Source: UBA2767 sp965228625
GTDB taxonomy: Bacteria > Pseudomonadota > Alphaproteobacteria > Rhizobiales > Methyloligellaceae
Length of the DNA: 64,000 bases
Assembly: GCA_965228625.1 (NCBI GenBank)
Contig: OZ245829.1
Location: 1,178,001-1,242,000, forward strand
Direction of reading: 5' to 3'
The position numbers were made by a program, and so were the translations under genes. The first letter of the stretch is position 1. Every line of letters begins with the position of its first letter. The notes under the pieces were generated by a model that searched no databases, had not been told where the DNA came from, and saw only the letters and a program-made list of their open reading frames with translations. Positions 56,246 through 64,000 of the stretch are shown in pieces.

Positions 56246-56882
56246 AGGAGAACCTCTTCTCGAGGTATCGCGCGGCCAGTGTGAGCGGATAGCAGATCAG
56301 GAAATAGATCAGCATCACGCCCAGGAAAATCTGAAAGGCGGCCAATGTCCGCTCGACGACTTCACGCGCGGCGTATGTCAACTCCCATACGCCGACGACC
56401 GAGACATAGGATGTCGCCTTGATCATCATGACCGAGTTGTTCAACAGCGGCGGTATGGACAGGGTTATTGCCTGAGGCAGAATCACCTGCCGAAGCATCG
56501 TGAACTTGCGCATGCCGAGCGCCTTTGCGGCTTCCGTTTGGTGTCTTGGGACAGCCAGGACGGCGCCGCGGGCAATCTCGGTCACGAAGGCGCCGGTGTA
56601 GAGAACCAACGCGCCGATGACCGCGGTCACATCACCGACCACGAGCCCAAGCTGGGGCAGCATGTAGTAGGCAAGGAACATCCAGACCAGAACGGGAATG
56701 CCCCGAATAATGAACACGTATGTCGCGATAAGAGCAGGTACGACACCGCGGAGCATGGCGCCGGTCACGCCCAGAACCATGCCGAGCAGCGTACCAAGCC
56801 CGACGCCGACCACTGCCAGCCACAACGTCTGTACCGTTCCCTTCATCAGGTAGGGGAGATTGGCGATGAGAATATCGAACAT
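56235..56882 (-). CDS. Polar amino-acid ABC transporter permease (second)
   Basis: A 215-residue HisMQ-type inner-membrane permease with about five hydrophobic segments and the EAA-type loop QTEAAKALGMRKFTMLRQVILPQA. It begins three bases after the first permease stop and pairs with it; the ATPase gene overlaps its end. Confidence 0.9.
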   Translation of the reverse strand: MFDILIANLPYLMKGTVQTLWLAVVGVGLGTLLGMVLGVTGAMLRGVVPALIATYVFIIRGIPVLVWMFLAYYMLPQLGLVVGDVTAVIGALVLYTGAFVTEIARGAVLAVPRHQTEAAKALGMRKFTMLRQVILPQAITLSIPPLLNNSVMMIKATSYVSVVGVWELTYAAREVVERTLAAFQIFLGVMLIYFLICYPLTLAARYLEKRFSYEH

Positions 56883-56885
56883 GCC

Positions 56886-57557
56886 CTACTGCCTCGCGCG
56901 CAGGCGGTTTTCGGCAATCCTGAGGACAACGCCAAACGTGGTCGTAAGGAGCAGGTAGACCGCCCCGATAAAGAGAAAGACTTCGAAAGACGCACCGCTT
57001 CGCTCAATGACCATCTTTCCGCTCAGCGTCAGCTCGATGATGCCGATTGCGGAGACGAGCGATGTATCCTTGATCAGAATGACAAGCTGATTGCCGATTG
57101 GTGGCACGACCTTGAGAACCGCCTGAGGGAGGATGACCTGGCGCATGGCCTTGCGGCGTGTCATGCCGAGCGCCAGAGCTCCCTCCCACTGGTGACGGGA
57201 AATCGACTGGATGCCCGCGCGAAAGATCTCACACAGGAAGGCGCCGTGCTGGGAGGCGATGGCAATGACCCCGCACATAAAGGCGGAAAGCGGCAATCCA
57301 AGAAGCGGAAGGCCGAAGTAAGACAGGTAGATCTGGAGCAGAAGCGGCGTGTTCCGAACGAGCTCGATATAGGCCACGATCGGGATGACGACCGTTCGCA
57401 CGCCTGACATCCGCGGACCGACAAGGGCAAGACCCCACAAGACCGCACCGATCATGGACGCGGCAGAAATGGCAAGCGTAAGCTGGAACCCGTCCCAGAA
57501 ACGCGGCAGTTGACTCTGTATGAAACCAAATCCGAAAAAACTAAGGATTGCGTCCAT
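56886..57557 (-). CDS. Polar amino-acid ABC transporter permease (first)
   Basis: A 223-residue permease from ATG 57557 (MDAILSFFGFGFIQS), preceded by AAGGTG. The EAA-type loop reads QWEGALALGMTRRKAMRQVILPQA. A longer in-frame extension upstream has no membrane character and no ribosome-binding site and is not used. Confidence 0.9.
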   Translation of the reverse strand: MDAILSFFGFGFIQSQLPRFWDGFQLTLAISAASMIGAVLWGLALVGPRMSGVRTVVIPIVAYIELVRNTPLLLQIYLSYFGLPLLGLPLSAFMCGVIAIASQHGAFLCEIFRAGIQSISRHQWEGALALGMTRRKAMRQVILPQAVLKVVPPIGNQLVILIKDTSLVSAIGIIELTLSGKMVIERSGASFEVFLFIGAVYLLLTTTFGVVLRIAENRLRARQ

Positions 57558-57696
57558 GCGTCCGCACCTTAGGAGCGGCCGAACGTGCGTTGTTCGACGC
57601 CCGGTGTTCGATCGCCTCCAGAACGGTACGGGATGCACCTGCCCGACGCAGGCGCATCCCGCAAGGTGTCGTATCCGGCCACCGGATTGATTGGAG

Positions 57697-58551
57697 TCAG
57701 TTGCCCGCCTGCTCCTTGGCTCGCAACTGCTCCTCGATCCAGAACTTGGTGTGCGGAGGGCGGGAGCCGAACCATTTCTCGTAGATCTTTGCATAGTCCG
57801 CGTACAGGGAGCCGCCGCGGAGTTCGCCAACGTAGGTGTCGAGTACGAGCCACCACTCGAAATCGCCCAGTTTCGTGAAGATGGCGTTGTTCGTCGGCGG
57901 CGTTATCCAGTCCACCGTAACCTGCACATCGTCGTGCTGGCTGACATACCAGCGCGCGATCGGCTCATCGAGCTGGGCCGCGGTCGCGCGGCCGGTGCGC
58001 ACGGCATTGAATTGCGCTGCTGTCGAGTCAAACACCGTCAGCTCGGCTTTGGGGAAGAGCCGTTTGGCCCTTTCCTCCTGTGCGGGGACTGTGAGATTGG
58101 CGACCGTGACGCTGTCCTTATTGGCGTCGGCAATCTTGTTGATACCTGAGCCCTTCTTCGAAACCAGGACGATGCCGGAGTCGACATAGCTGCGCGTGAA
58201 CGCAACCTTGGTCGGGCGCTGGCTGTGGATCGTGGTGATCTGAATGCCAAAGTCGATCTTTCCGCTGTTCGCGTTTGCCCAACGCGCCGCAAAGCCCTGT
58301 TTCAGGAATTCGATCCGTCCGTCCTCGCCGAAAATCTTGCTGGCGATCAGTTTTGCAATGTCGATATCGAAACCGACAAGCTCGCCCTTCTCGTCAATGA
58401 AGCCGAAAGGCGGTGCCTCACTGGAAACACCGACAATCACCTTGCCGCGTTTGAGCACGGTATCGAGAACCGAGCCCTCCGCCTTGGCGGCCGTTGCGGA
58501 CAGGGCTGTAAACAGCAATGCAACTATCGGGAACAATCTCAGGAACTTCAT
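57697..58551 (-). CDS. Amino-acid ABC transporter substrate-binding protein (SBP family 3)
   Basis: A 284-residue periplasmic protein. Signal peptide MKFLRLFPIVALLFTALSA. The family 3 domain opens VLDTVLKRGKVIVGVSSEAPPFGFIDEKG, split here by about residue 52, and contains VGFDIDIAKLIASKI. ATG 58551 is preferred over ATG 58560 because AAGGGAG then lies at proper spacing. Ligand specificity cannot be read off; the adjacent aminotransferase suggests an amino acid or amine. Confidence 0.9.
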   Translation of the reverse strand: MKFLRLFPIVALLFTALSATAAKAEGSVLDTVLKRGKVIVGVSSEAPPFGFIDEKGELVGFDIDIAKLIASKIFGEDGRIEFLKQGFAARWANANSGKIDFGIQITTIHSQRPTKVAFTRSYVDSGIVLVSKKGSGINKIADANKDSVTVANLTVPAQEERAKRLFPKAELTVFDSTAAQFNAVRTGRATAAQLDEPIARWYVSQHDDVQVTVDWITPPTNNAIFTKLGDFEWWLVLDTYVGELRGGSLYADYAKIYEKWFGSRPPHTKFWIEEQLRAKEQAGN

Positions 58552-58627
58552 TTTCGCCATTCTCCCTTCTTGTAGCGCTCGTGCAATCGCGCCGGAGCGG
58601 GATCTCCCAGCTCCCACAAAACCTCTC

Positions 58628-60025
58628 TCAAGCCGATCGGCGGAATTTCTCATTCGCCGCGAGCGACCCTGACGAACTGAAGTCGATTTCGTCCGTGCGC
58701 TTGCTCATGGCCTTTGCGATGGCACGGTCAAGACGTCCTACGACATCGTCGACTTCTGCCTCGGTGATGATCAATGGCGGGCACACGCGCATGTAGTTCT
58801 TGACCGCGATCATCACGAGCCCTTCAGCCATGGCCTCTCGGCGGATGAGCTCGGCCATCGCGGGGTCCGCTGCGCGTGTTTCGGGGTCGGACACGATGTC
58901 CAGCATCCTGTAGAGACCGGCGCCGCGTACGTCGCCGATGCACTCGTGCCGGTCCGACAACCCCGCAAGCTTGGCCTCGAGGATGTCACCCATCCTCGCC
59001 GCCTGTCCGGTAATATCGTCGCGCAGAACGATTTCGAGCTGCTTCAGAGCCACCGCACACGACAAGGGGTCCTGGGGGTAGGTGCCCGCCCAGGGAAGCC
59101 CCATCTTGCCATCGGAAGCTTCGGCTATCTCGCGGGTCGTTGCCGTGCCGCAAATCGCGAAGCCGGCGGACATTCCTTTGCCGAACGTCACGATGTCCGG
59201 GATGACATCATAGCGTTGGAATCCCCACATGTGGCCGGTCCGGCTGGGCGCGAGCTGGCACTCGTCGAAGATCAGCAGCGCCTCCCATTTGTCCGCAATC
59301 TCCTTGATGCCGCGCATCCAGTTGTTCGACGGCACGATCATGCCGCCGGGCACCGCGACCGGCTCAAGCATAAGCGCGGCGACTTCCTGGCTGGTCGTGA
59401 ATTCGATCAGCTCTTCCGTCATCTGCAGCGAGATGCGGTCCCATTCGTCGGGGTCCTGCACCGGAGCACGGTAGTAGAATGCCGGAACGATGCTGTTTGA
59501 ACGTGCGGGAATGCTCAACGGACCGAGCCCGCGTTTGCGGGCTCCTCCGACCGATGTGACTGCCTCGGCGGCGAGAGAGCCGCCATGAAGGCCGCGCACG
59601 ACTGAGCAGATATCGAATCCGCCGGTGGCGCCGAGCGCCATCCTCATGGCGATTTCATTCGCCTCGGAACCCGTCACTGCGAAATTGACAACGTCAAGCT
59701 CGCCGGGAAGCGTGGAGGCAATCAGCTCCGCCAACTCGATCGCCCACGGATTGGAATACCAGGACGACTGGTGCACAAATCGCCCGGCCATATCCTTGAT
59801 CGTGTCCACGAGTTCGGGATGGGCGTGGCCGAGGACAAGGCACATCATGCCCGAGCTCAGGTCATAGTATTCGTTGCCGTCCACATCGAACAGCTTCACG
59901 CCCTCGCCGCGCTCGAAAATAACGCGCGGTTCATAACGCCATCCGAACACGTGTTCGGCATCGCGCGCCATCAAATCCTTATGTCGATTGGAAAAGGAGA
60001 ACGCCGTTTCGAGATGATCATTCAC
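58628..60025 (-). CDS. Class III aminotransferase, dialkylglycine-decarboxylase-like
   Basis: A 465-residue PLP enzyme from GTG 60025, with GGTGGAG upstream. The PLP lysine is in VTFGKGMSAGF, the ring-contacting Asp in LLIFDECQLAPSRTG. The N-terminal text (YEPRVIFERGEGVKLFDVDG and LSSGMMCLVLGHAHPE) recalls 2,2-dialkylglycine decarboxylase more than standard omega-transaminases, though I cannot settle the reaction. First gene of the transporter operon, behind an IclR gene and a dyad operator; it probably deaminates whatever the transporter brings in. Confidence 0.85.
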   Translation of the reverse strand: MNDHLETAFSFSNRHKDLMARDAEHVFGWRYEPRVIFERGEGVKLFDVDGNEYYDLSSGMMCLVLGHAHPELVDTIKDMAGRFVHQSSWYSNPWAIELAELIASTLPGELDVVNFAVTGSEANEIAMRMALGATGGFDICSVVRGLHGGSLAAEAVTSVGGARKRGLGPLSIPARSNSIVPAFYYRAPVQDPDEWDRISLQMTEELIEFTTSQEVAALMLEPVAVPGGMIVPSNNWMRGIKEIADKWEALLIFDECQLAPSRTGHMWGFQRYDVIPDIVTFGKGMSAGFAICGTATTREIAEASDGKMGLPWAGTYPQDPLSCAVALKQLEIVLRDDITGQAARMGDILEAKLAGLSDRHECIGDVRGAGLYRMLDIVSDPETRAADPAMAELIRREAMAEGLVMIAVKNYMRVCPPLIITEAEVDDVVGRLDRAIAKAMSKRTDEIDFSSSGSLAANEKFRRSA

Positions 60026-60087
60026 GTCTGATGCTCCACCGTCACATCGCGGCAACACGGTGAAACCGGGTCGTGTCGCCTGATTTT

Positions 60088-60130
60088 TTGTTCGATATTA
60101 TCGAATAAAAAATTGCAAAATATCGAACAA
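60088..60130. promoter_or_regulatory. IclR-type operator: nested palindromes
   Basis: A perfect 15-bp palindrome TTCGATA-T-TATCGAA (60091-60105) is followed by a partial copy such that TTGTTCGATATT (60088-60099) and AATATCGAACAA (60119-60130) form a perfect 12-bp inverted repeat. The site is 63 bases upstream of the aminotransferase start and downstream of the IclR gene, so autogenous plus operon control is likely. Confidence 0.7.
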
Positions 60131-60273
60131 ATTGTCAAACATATTCTTCGAATCCAATACGATTTCCGACCACAGCGGGTCGAAACCGGCTGGCTTCGTG
60201 GCATTTTCGGGGACAGCGCTCGACAATGAGACGCTTGTTCACTGAGGATGGGGAGACGCGCGCTGGGTACGTG

Positions 60274-61095
60274 CTAATCGAACGTATGCGCGAGGCTCTC
60301 GGCAGCGGATTCGAGAGCCGGCCGCAGATCGGGCAGTTCGGAATACGACATCCGTACCGCCGGTATGGATACGGCGAGGCCAGCCAACAGCCGGCCCTGC
60401 TTGTCGACCACCGGAACAGCGATGCCGACAACGCCGAGCACGAACTCGCCATCCGAACAGGCGAAGCCGCTTTCAGCAATCTCGGCGACAACCGCGCGCA
60501 GCCGATCCGGATCGGTGATGGTTCGCGGCGTGTGTTCGATAAGCGGTTCGCTTTCGAGATAGCGGTCCAGCTCCGCCGATGTCATGCGGGCCAAAAACAA
60601 CTTTCCCGTGGAGGTGCAATACAGCGGTGTGCGATTGCCCGTCTGGAAGTTGAACGCCAGAGGCGAAGAACCGGTCATATCGTCGAGATAGATGATCTGG
60701 TGACCGACGCGAATGCCAAGACTGCAGCTTTCACCCAGACTTGCGGCCAGTCGTTCAAGTATCGCGTGACGCGGCGCATGCCGCATCGCCGCACCAAGTA
60801 TGTCGGCCGACAGTTTGGCCAGGCGCGGCGCGATTGTGAGTTGTCGGCCACCGGGCTCTCGTTGCACGAATCCCAGGTCCTCCAACTGTGCAACGGTATG
60901 ATGGAGTGTTGTTTTCGGCACGTCGAGCGCCACGGCGATATCCGTCAGCCGCGCGCTGCCACGTTTGGCGAGAGTTTCAAGGACGGCAAACATTTTTGCC
61001 GCTGGCGAGGAACCGCTCGTCTTTGCCCGACCATCCTTGGGGCCACCAGTGTCCCGGTCAGGCGTCGACCCTGGCTGACGGCCGGCGGTGTTCAT
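60274..61095 (-). CDS. IclR-family transcriptional regulator
   Basis: A 273-residue regulator: winged-helix at about residues 30-90 (LTDIAVALDVPKTTLHHTVAQLEDLGFVQ, a run split here after DVPKTT) and the IclR effector domain from about residue 105, with family text YCTSTGKLFLA and GVVGIAVPVVDKQG. The first 30 residues are Gly/Pro/Ser-rich and probably disordered. Same strand as, and upstream of, the aminotransferase-transporter operon; the palindromes at 60088-60130 are its likely binding site. Confidence 0.9.
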   Translation of the reverse strand: MNTAGRQPGSTPDRDTGGPKDGRAKTSGSSPAAKMFAVLETLAKRGSARLTDIAVALDVPKTTLHHTVAQLEDLGFVQREPGGRQLTIAPRLAKLSADILGAAMRHAPRHAILERLAASLGESCSLGIRVGHQIIYLDDMTGSSPLAFNFQTGNRTPLYCTSTGKLFLARMTSAELDRYLESEPLIEHTPRTITDPDRLRAVVAEIAESGFACSDGEFVLGVVGIAVPVVDKQGRLLAGLAVSIPAVRMSYSELPDLRPALESAAESLAHTFD

Positions 61096-61303
61096 GTCGA
61101 CACACAGTCTTGGAGGGCCTGCAAAGTCATCGGCGCAGAGAGCCAGAGACCATCGCGGTCTGTCAAGTATCGGCCTTGAGAAGAGACACCGACCCCTGAC
61201 CGCCGGTTGCGGGACCTCGCGCGCTGAAGTGTCATGTCGTTCCTCAGAACTGCGACAACAGGGCGAGATGCGTTCCTAGGCGTTCTCAGTTATTCAGAGA
61301 GTG

Positions 61304-61705
61304 ATGAAACGCACTGTGAGTTTTGGTGCCGCCAGATTCTTGGCAATGCTGGCGATTGTTCTGCAGGTTCTCCTGCCGGGCACGCTTGCCCTTGCCGCAT
61401 CAAGTGGCTTTGACGTGTCGCGCTTCATCTGTGCGCCGTCCGAAAGACTGTCAGCGGAACAGAAGGCGGCGATCGAACAGATCGCAACGCTGCTCGGCGA
61501 CGAGGCGCCCGACGGTCAGCAGTTTGGCGGGCATTGCCCGCTTTGCACACTTGCGCATGTTGCGCCGCTGGCTGAGCCCTCCATTTTGGTCGCGCCTGCC
61601 GAGTTCACGTCGGTCACGGATTATGTCTGTTACGAGCGAGGCGGCTTTGTGCACACTGCGCACGGGCCACCACTCGGGTCTCGCGGACCACCGCTTCACC
61701 GCTGA
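61304..61705 (+). CDS. DUF2946-like small exported protein
   Basis: A 133-residue protein with an N-terminal hydrophobic signal (RFLAMLAIVLQVLLPGTLALA) and a GHCPLCTLAHV motif, ending in GPPLGSRGPPL. The CxxC-type motif and the end pattern are like DUF2946 proteins, which often sit next to TonB-dependent receptors for copper or iron. The receptor gene follows 118 bases downstream. GTG 61301 is an alternative start. Confidence 0.65.
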   Translation: MKRTVSFGAARFLAMLAIVLQVLLPGTLALAASSGFDVSRFICAPSERLSAEQKAAIEQIATLLGDEAPDGQQFGGHCPLCTLAHVAPLAEPSILVAPAEFTSVTDYVCYERGGFVHTAHGPPLGSRGPPLHR

Positions 61706-61822
61706 ACACACGACAATCGACTGGCGCCTTTGAGGTGATGCTTCCGGGCGCCCTCCCTCTCCCTTTCCGGGCGCCCCTCCTTCCTCCGTGTGCGCTCCCC
61801 TTTCCTTTCGCGAGTCCGTTTA

Positions 61823-63895
61823 ATGCAACCGAAATACTATCGCCGCTTCCTGAGCGGAGCGGTACTTGCCGTGATCGCCGCCCCGGCAATCGCGCAAGAC
61901 GCCCCATCACCTTTGCCGCAAATCACCGTCGAACCCTCTGATGCTGAAAGCTCAACAGGGTATGAGGTGCTCGATACGATAAGCGTGACGGGCGCAGGCG
62001 CCGCTTTCGAGGCCGCCCGTGAAGAGCTCGATCAACGCGCCGGCGGTACGTCGGTTGTCGGCGCAGACACCTTCGAAGACACCCGCGCAACAACGCTCAG
62101 TGACGTTCTTTCGTTCGCCCCCGGCGTGCTAACCCAAACCCGCCACGGCGAGGAGACACGCCTGTCCATCCGCGGCTCAGGCATTCAGCGAGGCTTTCAG
62201 CTTCGCGGTATCCAGCTCTACCAGGACGGTATTCCACTGAACCTCGCCGACGGGAGTGCGGATTTTCAGTCGATCGATCCGCTGGCCATCGATTACGTGG
62301 AAATCTGGCGGGGCGGCAATGCGCTCGAATATGGCTCCAGCACGCTTGGCGGCGCCATCAACTTCGTCACGCCGACCGGGCGAACCGCCGAACCGTTGGC
62401 CGGCCGGCTTGATACCGGCTCCTTTGGTCAGCAGCGGGGCCATCTGCAGCTTGGCGGTGCGGGCGAGAACCTCGATGGAGTCCTCAGTGTCACCATGGGT
62501 GAACAGGACGGCTGGAGAGACCAGTCCGCGACCAGGGCAAAAAGAGCTTTGGCGAATTTCGGCTATCGTATCAGCGACACGTTGGAAGCGCGTCTCTATC
62601 TCAACTATGTCGATTCCGAACTGGAATTGCCTGGTCCTCTCTCGCTCGCTCAGATCGAGGACGACCCGAAGCAGGCCGCGCGCAACTATAGCGAACTCAA
62701 TGCGTCGAACGACTACACATTGAGCCGGTCTGCCGCCCGGCTTTCATGGGCTCCGGTGGAGGATGCCGAACTCGTCACGTCCGTCTTCTATTTTGAGAGG
62801 GATCGCCATCATCCCACGATTTTCGGAATTCTCGATCAGGATGCACGCAATGGCGGGGTCGATGTCCGTGGTGTCTTCGATCTCGCCGAGACCGATGCTA
62901 CGAGGCGACTCGTGGTTGGTGTCTCCGGCGCACAGTATCTGGGCGAAGAAGAGCGCTTCGCCAATACCGGCGGTCAGCGCGGAACCTATCGTGGTCGTAC
63001 GGAGCTCGACGGGCGGACCTACGCCGCCTATGCGGAATACTCTCATGGTCTGAGCGACGCCCTGACAATCCAGACGGGCGCGCAATTCACACACGCCAAG
63101 CGGAAACTGGACAATCTGGCATCGCCGACCCGAAGCTATGACGAGTCTTTCAACGGACTCAGCCCGAAACTCGGCGTTCTCTACGAAGCCGGCGAGACCG
63201 ATCAGTTTTTTGCGAATGTCAGTCGCAGCTTTGAGCCTGCGCCGTTCGGAGAAGCGCGGGTTCTGCCCAATCTCCCGCTGCCGGATGCGCAGAAAGCAAT
63301 GACCTATGAGATCGGCTGGCGTCGCCGTGTCGGTGAGGTGAACATCGAAGCGGTCGGTTACTACTCCACAATCGATAATGAATTCCTGTCGCTCATCGAC
63401 GAAAACGGCGCCCCCCTCGGGACCACCAATGCCGACGCGACGGTCCATCGCGGCTTCGAGTTCGGTGCCAGCCTGCCGCTGACCGCGACTGTCGAATTGG
63501 CCGTCACCTATCTTTGGAGCGACTTCCGCTTCGACGACGACATCGTCTTCGGTGACAATTACCTGGCCGGAGTCCCGCCCCACAGCCTCAACGCCCGGCT
63601 TTCATGGACGCCGGTGTCCTGGCTGACGATTTCTCCCATGCTCGAATGGCGCGGCGGAACGACCTGGATCGACCATGCCAACACCGTCGGAGACGACGGA
63701 TTTGTGCTCGTGCATCTCGGTCTGTCCGGAGATTTGACCGGCACCACGGAGTGGTTCGTCGATGGCCGGAACCTGACTGACGAAAGGTACATCTCCACCA
63801 CGCTTGTGCGGGCCGATGTGAATGGGGCCGATATCGCCAACTACTTTCCCGGCGATCCACGTTCGGTTTTCGGCGGCATACGGTGGACGTACTGA
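61823..63895 (+). CDS. TonB-dependent outer-membrane receptor
   Basis: A 690-residue receptor from ATG 61823. Signal peptide FLSGAVLAVIAAPAIAQ; a VLDTISVTG TonB-box-like segment near residue 45; plug domain (TTLSDVLSFAPGVL, LSIRGSGIQRGFQLRGI, VEIWRGGNALEYGSSTLGG); then the 22-strand barrel ending FGGIRWTY with the C-terminal aromatic. FecA-like in plug text; the ligand (ferric siderophore, copper or other) is not certain. The DUF2946-like neighbour mildly favours a metal. The gene is complete. Confidence 0.88.
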   Translation: MQPKYYRRFLSGAVLAVIAAPAIAQDAPSPLPQITVEPSDAESSTGYEVLDTISVTGAGAAFEAAREELDQRAGGTSVVGADTFEDTRATTLSDVLSFAPGVLTQTRHGEETRLSIRGSGIQRGFQLRGIQLYQDGIPLNLADGSADFQSIDPLAIDYVEIWRGGNALEYGSSTLGGAINFVTPTGRTAEPLAGRLDTGSFGQQRGHLQLGGAGENLDGVLSVTMGEQDGWRDQSATRAKRALANFGYRISDTLEARLYLNYVDSELELPGPLSLAQIEDDPKQAARNYSELNASNDYTLSRSAARLSWAPVEDAELVTSVFYFERDRHHPTIFGILDQDARNGGVDVRGVFDLAETDATRRLVVGVSGAQYLGEEERFANTGGQRGTYRGRTELDGRTYAAYAEYSHGLSDALTIQTGAQFTHAKRKLDNLASPTRSYDESFNGLSPKLGVLYEAGETDQFFANVSRSFEPAPFGEARVLPNLPLPDAQKAMTYEIGWRRRVGEVNIEAVGYYSTIDNEFLSLIDENGAPLGTTNADATVHRGFEFGASLPLTATVELAVTYLWSDFRFDDDIVFGDNYLAGVPPHSLNARLSWTPVSWLTISPMLEWRGGTTWIDHANTVGDDGFVLVHLGLSGDLTGTTEWFVDGRNLTDERYISTTLVRADVNGADIANYFPGDPRSVFGGIRWTY

Positions 63896-64000
63896 TGATC
63901 GGCAGAAGTTGAGCCAGATCGCTGGTGCCAACGGCGACTGCAGTATCAGTCGGTTTTCGGATAGTAGATCGCGACTGGCAAGGCGAAATCCGGCAAGGTC
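63896..64000. other. Window end, no gene seen
   Basis: The last 105 bases contain no open frame that can be supported within the window; a following gene may begin beyond the edge. Confidence 0.4.

Overview
The window reads as chromosomal DNA of an alphaproteobacterium, most likely of the order Hyphomicrobiales (Rhizobiales). The base composition is GC-rich, and the gene set is typical of that group: several polar amino-acid ABC transporters, GcvA-type LysR and IclR regulators, and a PrtD-type type I secretion system. The species cannot be named from the sequence alone.

Layout. (1) 1-5.4 kb: end of a polar amino-acid ABC transporter, then a four-gene manganese-type metal ABC transporter with a dyad operator over its promoter and a DtxR-like domain fused to one permease. 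(2) 5.5-6.4 kb: a lone alpha/beta hydrolase. (3) 6.6-31.6 kb, minus strand: an RTX secretion locus. It has an HlyC-type acyltransferase, a small unknown protein, a 6886-residue RTX protein with an N-terminal lipase-like domain and ten near-identical cadherin-like repeats, then the ABC exporter and HlyD-type adaptor. An AT-rich patch (about 30.7-32.7 kb) borders it. (4) 32.8-39.6 kb: amino-acid metabolism. A PhyH dioxygenase is translationally coupled to an active-site-variant serine hydroxymethyltransferase and lies divergent from a GcvA-like LysR gene. A hemerythrin-like protein, kbl and tdh (threonine to glycine) and a cytochrome c'-like protein without a heme motif follow. (5) 39.7-53.9 kb, all plus strand: the most unusual region. 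A sigma-54 promoter with upstream dyads leads into a run of small exported proteins, several extremely methionine-rich. An FNR/FixK-type box then precedes a pentaheme cytochrome, a DmsA-like molybdoenzyme, a DmsB-like ferredoxin, a TorD chaperone and a second polyferredoxin. The block ends with a histidine kinase whose sensor domain carries a CxxCH heme motif and an NtrC-type sigma-54 activator. (6) 54.1-61.1 kb: an FAD monooxygenase, then an IclR-controlled set of a class III aminotransferase and an amino-acid ABC transporter. (7) 61.3-63.9 kb: a DUF2946-like small protein and a TonB-dependent receptor.

How the parts may work together. Region 5 looks like a self-contained periplasmic redox module: the sensor/regulator pair is suited to drive the sigma-54 promoter of the Met-rich genes, while the adjacent DMSO-reductase-type enzyme belongs to a superfamily that includes methionine sulfoxide reductases. 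My leading hypothesis is a sacrificial methionine buffer in the cell envelope, re-reduced by the molybdoenzyme; copper binding by the Met-rich proteins is the main alternative. Region 3 supplies every inner-membrane component needed to activate and export one giant Ca-binding protein. A further feature outside the genes is a 77-bp sequence present three times, ungapped, in intergenic DNA at 1.1, 32.6 and 55.3 kb.
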